DNA from: an uncultured Methanomassiliicoccales archaeon
GTDB lineage: Archaea > Thermoplasmatota > Thermoplasmata > Methanomassiliicoccales > Methanomethylophilaceae
Assembly: GCA_934234005.1 (NCBI GenBank)
Contig: CAKQHC010000010.1
Span: 1-26,941 of the forward strand
Direction of reading: 5' to 3'
DNA length: 26,941 bases
In this document: in pieces, positions 21,653 to 26,941 of the stretch
Position numbering within the stretch: the first letter of the stretch is position 1
Layout: each line of letters opens with the position of its first letter
Translations under genes and position numbers: made by a program
The notes under the pieces: generated by a model
What the model was told of the DNA's origin: nothing
What the model saw: the letters and a program-made list of their open reading frames with translations, nothing else
Database searches by the model: none

Positions 21653-22504
21653 TTATTGAGGTCTTTCCATTTCGTATTGTTTTACAGCGCCGTTTGTAAG
21701 GAAATATCTGCGACTGTTTCCGCGACCGACACCAAAAACATTACCATCTTCTTCCATTTTTTGAAGTATTCTTTTGGCATGATTTGTGGAAACAAGCAAT
21801 ATGTCGGAAATCTCATTTATTGTAGATCCATGGTTGATGTCCAGAAATCCCGAGATTTTAACCATCGTATTTCTCGAATCTCCAAGATTGCCTATGGACG
21901 GCAGGGTGATTATAAAACAGTCATCTTTAGCAACTATGCCCGGTATGGATCCGGATCTTCTGTAGGCATCTTTTATAAATCTAAGTCCGCTTCCATTCAT
22001 GCGTGCATTTCCGAGAATACACATAATCTTGGCAATCGTCCTATTACGCGGTTCCGACCAAATTTTAATATTCCAATCTTTTGGAAACCATATCGATCCC
22101 GGAGACATTATGACAACAGATTCTTCGCTTATCATAACATCAATATTTCTGTTATCTGTATAATCTCTATGAATCATTGCATTGCAAAGAGATTCTTTGA
22201 TGGCATTTTGAGGAAATTTACAACCGAAGCCCGGTTGATTCGGGCGTCTTATGCGCGGATTAATTTCGTTCATGTATGCCATGCATTCATGATATTGTTT
22301 TATTATTGAGCCGGAAAATATTTTTTCAGTACCGTTTTTAAAGACTCTGATATGCCAATAGCATTGGTCAGATAACGCAACAATTTCCGGAGAATCATCA
22401 ATGTCATTTTCAACAGATTCCAGTGAGATATTCTTTTTCAGATATTCAAAAGACAGTTCGTTTGCATAGGATTTCTTTATCAATTCAGTCATGTCGAAGC
22501 ACAT
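21653..22504 (-). CDS. RecG/Schlafen-related ATP-binding HTH regulator
   Basis: The 283-residue protein belongs to the group of putative regulators with a GHKL-type ATPase (HATPase_c_4) and a C-terminal helix-turn-helix. The N-box is in QNAIKESLCNAMIHRDYTDNRN (about 99-120), then VVIMSPGSIWFP (the PG of the ATP lid), RNRTIAKIMC and NGSGLRFI. A winged helix lies near 220-275 (TINEISDILLVSTNHAKRIL, then a GRGNSRRYFL wing). The N-terminal AlbA_2 (Schlafen-like) domain of longer members is absent, so it is a short form. It stands next to tRNA-Ala and the decayed patch, which suggests accessory origin. ATG 22504 or ATG 22492 may be the start. Confidence 0.78.
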   Translation of the reverse strand: MCFDMTELIKKSYANELSFEYLKKNISLESVENDIDDSPEIVALSDQCYWHIRVFKNGTEKIFSGSIIKQYHECMAYMNEINPRIRRPNQPGFGCKFPQNAIKESLCNAMIHRDYTDNRNIDVMISEESVVIMSPGSIWFPKDWNIKIWSEPRNRTIAKIMCILGNARMNGSGLRFIKDAYRRSGSIPGIVAKDDCFIITLPSIGNLGDSRNTMVKISGFLDINHGSTINEISDILLVSTNHAKRILQKMEEDGNVFGVGRGNSRRYFLTNGAVKQYEMERPQ

Positions 22505-22514
22505 GCGTTATCGG

Positions 22515-22555
22515 TGTTAAAATGGTTAATTGACGTTCAGTCATTGTTAAAATGG
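22515..22555. promoter_or_regulatory. Direct repeat TGTTAAAATGG in the divergent promoter
   Basis: TGTTAAAATGG occurs at 22515-22525 and again at 22545-22555, 30 bp apart (about three helical turns), between the ATPase-HTH gene and the divergent membrane gene. A dyad TGAC-N5-GTCA (22531-22543) lies between the copies. It could be a binding site for the regulator encoded next to it. Confidence 0.4.
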
Positions 22556-22608
22556 CAATTAAGTTTGTTTTGCATAGAGCCATATACATAGAATGTGATG
22601 GCAATGGC

Positions 22609-23208
22609 ATGGACGTTAACGAGATTACGGCCGGGATTGATGCCAATATACCGGAAACGATATTATTGGTAGGAGGTCTGCTGTCGCTGTGTATAGCGGT
22701 ATCATATGCTATGGATAAGGATTCATGGAGATACAAGCTGTTCACGGCACTCGGCTTCATAATAGGCATTGTGATGGCATTCGTGGCGTATACGCGTCAC
22801 GGTGAGTGGAGAAGTGCTACGATTATCTTTGTATCTGTTGTTTCGTTTGCATTGGTTATAAGGCCGTTGCGCGAAGTTCATTTTTCAGTTATACTCGCAC
22901 TTTTGGTAATGGGAATAATATATACAGTGATGGGCGATCTTACGGGAACAATCGGTTCGTTCGATTTAAGTACTCTCGCAACAGGATATCCGAGAATAAT
23001 TGTTGCATTCATAGCGGGCGCCTTTGTTTACATGATTTTGCATTTTGCCGAAGCAATAGTGTTGGGAATAGGTAAGGTCATAAATTGGTGGCCGATTCTT
23101 TTTGTTCTCGGTTTGGTTTGTGTCGCCGAAGGCGTACTTATGATAACGGGAAACGGATCTATTCTAGATTACATAGACACATCTTCAATCGAAGCTATTT
23201 TAGAATGA
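22609..23208 (+). CDS. Polytopic membrane protein of unknown function
   Basis: The protein has 199 residues from ATG 22609 (218 from ATG 22552). I prefer 22609 because a TATA-like CATATACATA (about 22581-22590) lies 20-25 nt before it and inside the longer version. Six hydrophobic helices are visible near 16-35, 43-61, 69-86, 90-107, 128-147 and 156-178. The helices hold few charged residues; the loop GTIGSFDLSTLATGYPR is polar. No family is recognised. It diverges from the ATPase-HTH gene and converges with a small GNAT gene behind a shared hairpin. Confidence 0.7.
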   Translation: MDVNEITAGIDANIPETILLVGGLLSLCIAVSYAMDKDSWRYKLFTALGFIIGIVMAFVAYTRHGEWRSATIIFVSVVSFALVIRPLREVHFSVILALLVMGIIYTVMGDLTGTIGSFDLSTLATGYPRIIVAFIAGAFVYMILHFAEAIVLGIGKVINWWPILFVLGLVCVAEGVLMITGNGSILDYIDTSSIEAILE

Positions 23209-23214
23209 ATAAAC

Positions 23215-23242
23215 GGGTCTAAAGACCCATTTTATTTTTTTG
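23215..23242. terminator. Bidirectional terminator between convergent genes
   Basis: GGGTCT (23215-23220) and AGACCC (23223-23228) form a tight hairpin, followed on the plus strand by ATTTTATTTTTTTGG. The GNAT stop (23232-23234) lies inside that T-run; on the minus strand the hairpin is followed by GTTTATTC. Confidence 0.75.
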
Positions 23243-23480
23243 GTTTTGCAGCAAAAGAGCAGCTTGAAATCAATACGAATTTTGATTTAACGGAGTACTC
23301 GCACGCTGCATCTACCAGCATGCTCCCAATGCCTTTTCCTCTGTGTTCCGGAGTCACAATCGTATGTTCGATGTTCATTGTATTTTCTTCAACGGTGTAT
23401 GTTAGATACCCAATTTCTGTTTCATCACAGATGGCCGAGAAGCGTTTTTCTTTTTCATTGTGAATGATTATTACATTCAT
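23232..23480 (-). CDS. Small GNAT-fold acetyltransferase (YjdJ/GNAT_2-like)
   Basis: At 82 residues it is a minimal GNAT like the YjdJ family (Gcn5-related, PF14542-type, from memory). It has GYLTYTVEENTMNIEHTIVTP and the acetyl-CoA P-loop HRGKGIGSMLVDAACEYS. The C-terminal LISSCSFAAKPKK replaces the usual aromatic end. The substrate is unknown; such small GNATs may act on free amines. A TATA-like AAATATGTATATTC on the minus strand (about 23490-23503) lies close before ATG 23480. Confidence 0.85.
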   Translation of the reverse strand: MNVIIIHNEKEKRFSAICDETEIGYLTYTVEENTMNIEHTIVTPEHRGKGIGSMLVDAACEYSVKSKFVLISSCSFAAKPKK

Positions 23481-23599
23481 GCGACGGAATATACATATTT
23501 GAATACATACATTTGCAGAGAAGTTTGATTTTGATGTATTTTTATCATTTTATGCAATGTTTTCTCCGAAATTTATTACGCTATGTTGAGGGCTTAGGT

Positions 23600-23615
23600 A
23601 AAGATTTATATTATA
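23600..23615 (+). promoter_or_regulatory. TATA element of the tRNA-Arg / eL41 / tRNA-Trp cluster
   Basis: AGATTTATATTATATG lies about 23-38 nt before the tRNA-Arg 5' end. No other TATA-like element appears between here and the end of tRNA-Trp. Confidence 0.55.
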
Positions 23616-23637
23616 TGAGGAGATGAAGGGGAAGTGT

Positions 23638-23715
23638 GGGCTCGTGGCTTAGCCAGGATATAGCGCTGGCCTTCTAAGCCAGACGCCTCGGGTTCGAATC
23701 CCGACGGGCCCGCCA
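23638..23715 (+). tRNA. tRNA-Arg (anticodon TCT), CCA encoded
   Basis: Acceptor GGGCTCG (23638-23644) pairs with CGGGCCC (23705-23711) with one T-G wobble. Discriminator G 23712, CCA 23713-23715. The anticodon stem CTGGC/GCCAG closes CTTCTAA with anticodon TCT. T arm TCGGG-TTCGAAT-CCCGA. No intron. Confidence 0.96.
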
Positions 23716-23720
23716 GGATG

Positions 23721-23736
23721 CATCCCTTCGGGGATG
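23721..23736 (+). other. UUCG-tetraloop hairpin between tRNA-Arg and eL41
   Basis: CATCCC-TTCG-GGGATG is a perfect 6-bp stem with a C(UUCG)G tetraloop on the plus strand. It begins 5 nt after the tRNA CCA and 25 nt before the eL41 start. It may separate tRNA 3' processing from the mRNA leader or protect the 5' end of the mRNA after cutting. Confidence 0.7.
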
Positions 23737-23760
23737 ACAGATCCAAGGAAGGAAGTCACC

Positions 23761-23868
23761 ATGAAGAGAGGCTCACGCGCCTGGAAGAAACGCGGTAACC
23801 AGCGTTGGAAATGGCGCAAGAAGAAAATGAGAAGAAGAAAGAGAGTAGCAAAGATGCGCAAGAAGTGA
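23761..23868 (+). CDS. rpl41e: Large-subunit ribosomal protein eL41
   Basis: A 35-residue, extremely basic peptide: MKRGSRAWKKRGNQRWKWRK, then KKMRRRKRVAKMRKK. The part WRKKKMRRRKRVAKMRKK matches the eL41 pattern ([21 protein letters not shown] in eukaryotes), the smallest ribosomal protein, a single helix at the subunit interface. An N-terminal extension of about 12 residues is present. GGAAG lies 6 nt before ATG 23761. It is enclosed between tRNA-Arg and tRNA-Trp with no promoter of its own in sight. It is easily missed by gene finders because of its size. Confidence 0.8.
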   Translation: MKRGSRAWKKRGNQRWKWRKKKMRRRKRVAKMRKK

Positions 23869-23893
23869 TAAGCTTCTTGCTTTCACACTCACC

Positions 23894-24065
23894 GGGGGTA
23901 TAGGCTAACCTGGCAGACTGGCGGGCTCCAGTTATTGAGAATGATTGAAAATGGGTTTGCTGACAGTTGATGATTAACTGGAGCGATGACTCATTAATTC
24001 GCGGGGAGGTAGCTCCTCTCCGTAGTGGAAACCCGCTGACGGGGGTTCAAATCCCTCTGCCCCCA
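23894..24065 (+). tRNA. tRNA-Trp (anticodon CCA) with a 99-nt intron
   Basis: Acceptor GGGGGTA (23894-23900) pairs with TGCCCCC (24058-24064); discriminator A 24065. CCA is not fully encoded (CCT follows). The anticodon stem GCGGG (23921-23925) pairs with CCCGC (24032-24036), and the mature loop reads CTCCAG + A with anticodon CCA at 23928-23930. The intron is at 37/38, 23932-24030, set from the tRNA fold; the splice bulges were not modelled. T arm GGGGG-TTCAAAT-CCCTC with one G-T wobble. Confidence 0.93.
23934..23998 (+). ncRNA. Box C/D guide RNA inside the tRNA-Trp intron (targets C34 and C39 of the pre-tRNA)
   Basis: Boxes in order: C-like ATGATTG (23941-23947), D' CTGA (23960-23963), C' TGATGA (23968-23973), D-like ATGA (23986-23989). 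A terminal stem TTGAG/CTCAT (about 23935-23939 with 23990-23994) closes the C/D motif. The guide before D, TAACTGGAGC (23975-23984), is a perfect 10-bp complement of the exon 1/intron border (23925-23934) and its fifth base before the box faces C34. The guide before D', GGGTTT (23953-23958), pairs with AAACCC (24029-24034) and its fifth base faces C39. The same arrangement is known from the tRNA-Trp intron of Haloferax and Pyrococcus, where positions 34 and 39 are 2'-O-methylated. Confidence 0.85.
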
Positions 24066-24218
24066 CCTTGTGCATTTTTGCATCTCTTTAGGGCACTTCG
24101 GTGCCCTGAAAAACCTTTATCAATTCCGTTTTGATTTTTGCGTTTATTCCTGTACTGTGGTTGTTCTGTTAAAAAGTAAAGATGGAGGGCACGCGTTGTA
24201 TGCGTACCCCAGATATAA
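24066..24218. other. Intergenic region with a UUCG hairpin, no gene
   Basis: No gene is seen in these 153 nt. AGGGCAC-TTCG-GTGCCCT (24090-24107) is a perfect 7-bp hairpin with a C(UUCG)G loop on the plus strand, just after a T-rich stretch behind tRNA-Trp, and may mark the 3' end of the cluster. Near 24187-24210 a weaker hairpin (ACGC/GCGT with GGG/CCC) lies behind the UPF0210 stop on the minus strand, followed by CTTTACTTTTT, a possible terminator of that operon. Confidence 0.5.
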
Positions 24219-25583
24219 TCAGTTTTTAAAACTGTGAATCGGAGCAGGTATTCTTCCGCCGCGGTTGACAAATTTCTCACAGGAATATGTATTTACAGGC
24301 ATAATCTCTGCCTCCCCGAGCAATCCTCCAAACACAGCGTGTTCTCCTGCCTTCTTTCCGATGACCGGTATAAGTCTTACAGCAGTCGTTTTTTGATTAA
24401 CCATGCCTATAGCCATTTCATCTGCGATTATTCCGGATATAGATGTGGCCGGAGTATCTCCGGGAATTGCTATCATATCCAATCCTACAGAGCATACGCA
24501 TGTCATAGCTTCGAGTTTTTCTAAGGTGAGGGCACCTATAGATGCGGCGAGTGCCATGGAACTGTCTTCCGTTACAGGTATGAACGCTCCTGAAAGGCCG
24601 CCTACATACGAAGAAGCCATTACACCTCCTTTTTTTACCTGATCATTAAGGATTGCAAGTGCGGCTGTAGTTCCGGGTGCTCCGGCATATTCCATGCCCA
24701 TTTCGTGTATGATATCCGCAATGCTGTCGCCTATAGCCGGCGTAGGCGCAAGAGACAAATCTACAATTCCGAAAGGTATGCCAAGTTTTGCTGAAGCTTC
24801 TTTGGCATACAGTTGTCCTACGCGGGTAACTTTGAACGCAGTTTTTTTGATTGTTTCGCATAGCACTTCAAAATTCTGTCCGCGTACTTTTTCCAATGCT
24901 GTTTTAACCACTCCCGGTCCGCTGACTCCGACATTGATTACACGATCTGCCTCTGTAACTCCGTGGAACGCTCCCGCCATGAACGGATTATCATCGGGAG
25001 GATTGCAGAATACCACAAGTTTGGCACATCCCAGAGAATCGCGGTCTTTGGTTGCTTCGGCTGTTTTAACTACAATGTCTCCCATCAGTCTAACGGCATC
25101 CATATTGATGCCCGTACGTGTGGAACCGAGTGCAACGGACGAACATACGCGTTCTGTCTCGGCAAGAGCCCGGGGGATAGATTCGATGAGAAGTCTGTCT
25201 GCTTCCGTCATACCTTTCTGGACAAGTGCGGAATAGCCGCCCAAGAAGTTGACTCCCACTTTTTTGGCAGCCTCGTCAAGAGTTTTTGCAATCCTGACAA
25301 AATCTTCGGATGTTCTACAGGCCGCTCCGCCAATGAGTGATATGGGTGTAATCGAAATTCTCTTGTTAATTACAGGGACGCCGTATTTACGGCCGATTTC
25401 GTCACCTACCGCAACAAGGTTTTCAGCGGATTCCGTGATTTTTGTATAAATTTTGTCACACAGTTTGTCCAAATCAGGATCTATGCAGTCCAGAAGGCTG
25501 ATTCCCATCGTAATGGTTCTTACATCAAGGTTTTCATGAGATACCATTTCGATGGTTTCAAAGACTTCGTTCAGTTCTACCAT
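24219..25583 (-). CDS. UPF0210 (DUF711, PFL-like) family protein
   Basis: The 454-residue protein matches the UPF0210/DUF711 family: [14 protein letters not shown] near the start, [56 protein letters not shown], and [20 protein letters not shown]. The fold is related to glycyl-radical enzymes (pyruvate-formate-lyase-like), but the glycyl radical motif is absent and the function is unknown. The family nearly always travels with the ACT-domain protein UPF0237, as it does here (10 nt gap), so ACT binding of an amino acid may control it. Third gene of the cimA operon. Confidence 0.93.
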   Translation of the reverse strand: MVELNEVFETIEMVSHENLDVRTITMGISLLDCIDPDLDKLCDKIYTKITESAENLVAVGDEIGRKYGVPVINKRISITPISLIGGAACRTSEDFVRIAKTLDEAAKKVGVNFLGGYSALVQKGMTEADRLLIESIPRALAETERVCSSVALGSTRTGINMDAVRLMGDIVVKTAEATKDRDSLGCAKLVVFCNPPDDNPFMAGAFHGVTEADRVINVGVSGPGVVKTALEKVRGQNFEVLCETIKKTAFKVTRVGQLYAKEASAKLGIPFGIVDLSLAPTPAIGDSIADIIHEMGMEYAGAPGTTAALAILNDQVKKGGVMASSYVGGLSGAFIPVTEDSSMALAASIGALTLEKLEAMTCVCSVGLDMIAIPGDTPATSISGIIADEMAIGMVNQKTTAVRLIPVIGKKAGEHAVFGGLLGEAEIMPVNTYSCEKFVNRGGRIPAPIHSFKN

Positions 25584-25593
25584 CGGTTCACCT

Positions 25594-25866
25594 TCAGATT
25601 CTGTGCATCATGTCAAAAATTTCCTCATGCTGGGCTTTGATGATGCAACCGACTTTATCGCCTACTTCCTGAAGTCCGGAGACAATGTCATCAAAATCTC
25701 CTTTGTATGCTTCTGTGTCAACAATCATCATCATGTTGATGAATCCCTGTGCGGTTGTTTGTTTGATATCGAGAATATTTATGTTGTTCTCGGCAAAGAA
25801 ATTACACACTGCGGCTATGATTCCGACTTTGTCTTTTCCTACCAATGTCACTATAGTTTTGCTCAT
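25594..25866 (-). CDS. ACT-domain protein (UPF0237)
   Basis: A single ACT domain of 90 residues, starting [20 protein letters not shown] with the ACT ligand loop (KDKVGI), then [20 protein letters not shown] and VDTE. Stand-alone ACT proteins bind amino acids and act on partner enzymes. Its ATG overlaps the cimA stop by 4 nt (ATGA), so it is translationally coupled to citramalate synthase, and the UPF0210 gene follows 10 nt later. Feedback sensing for isoleucine synthesis is possible but unproven. Confidence 0.93.
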   Translation of the reverse strand: MSKTIVTLVGKDKVGIIAAVCNFFAENNINILDIKQTTAQGFINMMMIVDTEAYKGDFDDIVSGLQEVGDKVGCIIKAQHEEIFDMMHRI

Positions 25867-26941
25867 CCTTTCACCTTATCTTCATTCATCAATGCATATT
25901 CCATAGAATCTGTCAATGCAATCATACTGGCTTCTATAACGTTTCCCGAAACCCCCACTGTTGTCCAGTCGGATTCGCCGTCAGTCGTTCTTATCAATAC
26001 GCGAATATATGCGGCTGTGGCTGCTTTTTCGTCGAGAATACGGACTTTATAATCGGTAAGTCTAATTTTTTCCATGGAGGGAAATAATCTGGACAGCGCT
26101 TTGCGCAACGCGTTGTCTAAAGCGTTGACCGGTCCGTTTCCGAATGCGGCCGTATGTTCGATACTGCCGTTTTTGGTTTTTACAACAACGGTTGCTTCAT
26201 ATTCGGAGTCATTGCCTGAGAATACCCTATACTCTACAACTTCGAACGGAAGTTCTGTATCTCCCCTGATTCTCCTGACGAGGAGTTCGAAACTGGCATC
26301 GGCGCCTTCGAATTGATAACCTTTGGATTCGAGATCTTTTATGCGCTCGGTTATAGTGGAGCTGTCGTCTCCCGGTTCTAACCCGAGTTCTTTCAATTTC
26401 TCCTTTATGCTGGCTCTTCCTGCCATGTCGGAAACCGGTATTCTGCGTTTGTTGCCGACACTTTCAGGATCTATATGTTCGTAACTTTTGGTATTTCTTG
26501 CAACGGCGGATGCATGTATGCCTCCTTTGTGTACGAATGCACTGCTTCCGACATACGGCATACCGGACGGTCTGGACATATTGGCAGTTTCGGATACAAA
26601 TATTGAGAGTGCGGTTAAATCTTTCAAATCTGTTTTGCCTACATTGTATCCCATTTTGAGAACAAGATCGGGGATGACGGCACACAGATTAGCGTTTCCG
26701 CATCTTTCGCCGATTCCATTTATGGTTCCCTGCACCATTGTGCACCCGCTTTCGACTGCTGCAAGCGTACAGGCAGTTGCCAAATCCGAATCGTTATGGC
26801 AGTGTATACCCAACGGAATGCCAACGGACAACAAAGCATCTTCCACGGAATCGGATATCCTGTCGGGTAAACTTCCGCCGTTGGTGTCGCACAGAACAAT
26901 CCATTCGGCGCCTCCGAGTTCTGCCGCTCTCAACACGTTGA
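25863..26941 (-). CDS. cimA: (R)-citramalate synthase, C-terminal 359 residues (runs off right edge)
   Basis: CimA condenses pyruvate and acetyl-CoA to citramalate, the first step of the pyruvate route to isoleucine. The visible part holds the end of the DRE-TIM lyase barrel (AEWIVLCDTNGGSLPD, LGIHCHNDSDLATA with the metal-binding His pair, GTINGIGERCGNANL), then SAFVHKGGIHASAV and the C-terminal LeuA regulatory domain (about the last 150 residues). The sequence style IVLCDTNGG and GIGERCGNANL fits the CimA subfamily more than isopropylmalate synthase, but homocitrate or isopropylmalate synthase cannot be fully excluded. The upstream end is beyond the window. Confidence 0.88.
   Translation of the reverse strand, partial: NVLRAAELGGAEWIVLCDTNGGSLPDRISDSVEDALLSVGIPLGIHCHNDSDLATACTLAAVESGCTMVQGTINGIGERCGNANLCAVIPDLVLKMGYNVGKTDLKDLTALSIFVSETANMSRPSGMPYVGSSAFVHKGGIHASAVARNTKSYEHIDPESVGNKRRIPVSDMAGRASIKEKLKELGLEPGDDSSTITERIKDLESKGYQFEGADASFELLVRRIRGDTELPFEVVEYRVFSGNDSEYEATVVVKTKNGSIEHTAAFGNGPVNALDNALRKALSRLFPSMEKIRLTDYKVRILDEKAATAAYIRVLIRTTDGESDWTTVGVSGNVIEASMIALTDSMEYALMNEDKVKG

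Noticed and set aside
22552..22608. Extra 19 N-terminal residues of the membrane protein
   Set aside because: The TATA-like element falls inside this stretch, so ATG 22609 is the more likely start.
1..26941. CRISPR arrays, insertion sequences and rRNA genes
   Set aside because: I saw no regularly spaced repeats, transposase motifs or rRNA sequence anywhere in the window.

Overview
The window is a piece of an archaeal chromosome, most likely a methylotrophic methanogen of the order Methanomassiliicoccales (Thermoplasmata). This rests on hdrCB (heterodisulfide reductase), the archaeal purine enzyme PurP, pyruvoyl-dependent arginine decarboxylase, citramalate synthase, archaeal ribosomal proteins eS1, eL37 and eL41, tRNAs with introns, TATA boxes about 25 nt before many starts (leaderless style), and no TAG among 29 intact gene stops, as expected where UAG can encode pyrrolysine. 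The order is an inference; archaeal methanogen is firm.

Layout. 1-3380 (mostly minus): a secreted, membrane-anchored protein cut by the left edge, purP, tRNA-Gln, two small winged-helix regulators that share a palindromic operator, and adk. 3486-9209: a GlcD-type FAD oxidase; convergent to it a site-2-protease-like M50 peptidase; then a zinc-ribbon/PUA/PAPS-reductase/ferredoxin protein whose reading frame carries a TAA at codon 35; a polytopic membrane protein and a PhzF enzyme. 9184-12665: a minus-strand group (PAC2 protein, pyruvoyl arginine decarboxylase, zinc-ribbon protein), a divergent M16 peptidase and a hydrogenase maturation protease. 12802-15970: a LysR/ModE-like regulator, then hdrC-hdrB and eS1. 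The same palindrome, ATTATC-N6-GATAAT, lies before the regulator and before hdrC. 16108-20386: intron-bearing tRNA-Met, pyrC, a YkgJ-type cysteine-cluster protein, a possible LSm remnant, eL37 and purF. 20387-21537 is a decayed patch holding a frameshifted small gene, a truncated GNAT fragment and a minus-strand remnant, followed by tRNA-Ala. 21653-23480: a RecG/Schlafen-related ATPase-HTH regulator, a membrane protein and a small GNAT. 23638-24107: a compact cluster tRNA-Arg, eL41 (35 aa), tRNA-Trp. The tRNA-Trp intron contains a box C/D guide RNA aimed at positions 34 and 39 of its own precursor. 24219-26941 (minus): cimA (cut by the right edge), an ACT-domain protein and a UPF0210 protein in one operon.

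The genes are mostly core metabolism: purine (purP, purF, adk), pyrimidine (pyrC), isoleucine/citramalate (cimA), polyamine (pdaD), electron transfer of methanogenesis (hdrCB) and translation. The points most worth a second look are the in-frame TAA, the tRNA-Trp intron guide RNA, the two sets of paired palindromic operators, the tRNA/eL41 cluster and the decayed patch before tRNA-Ala.
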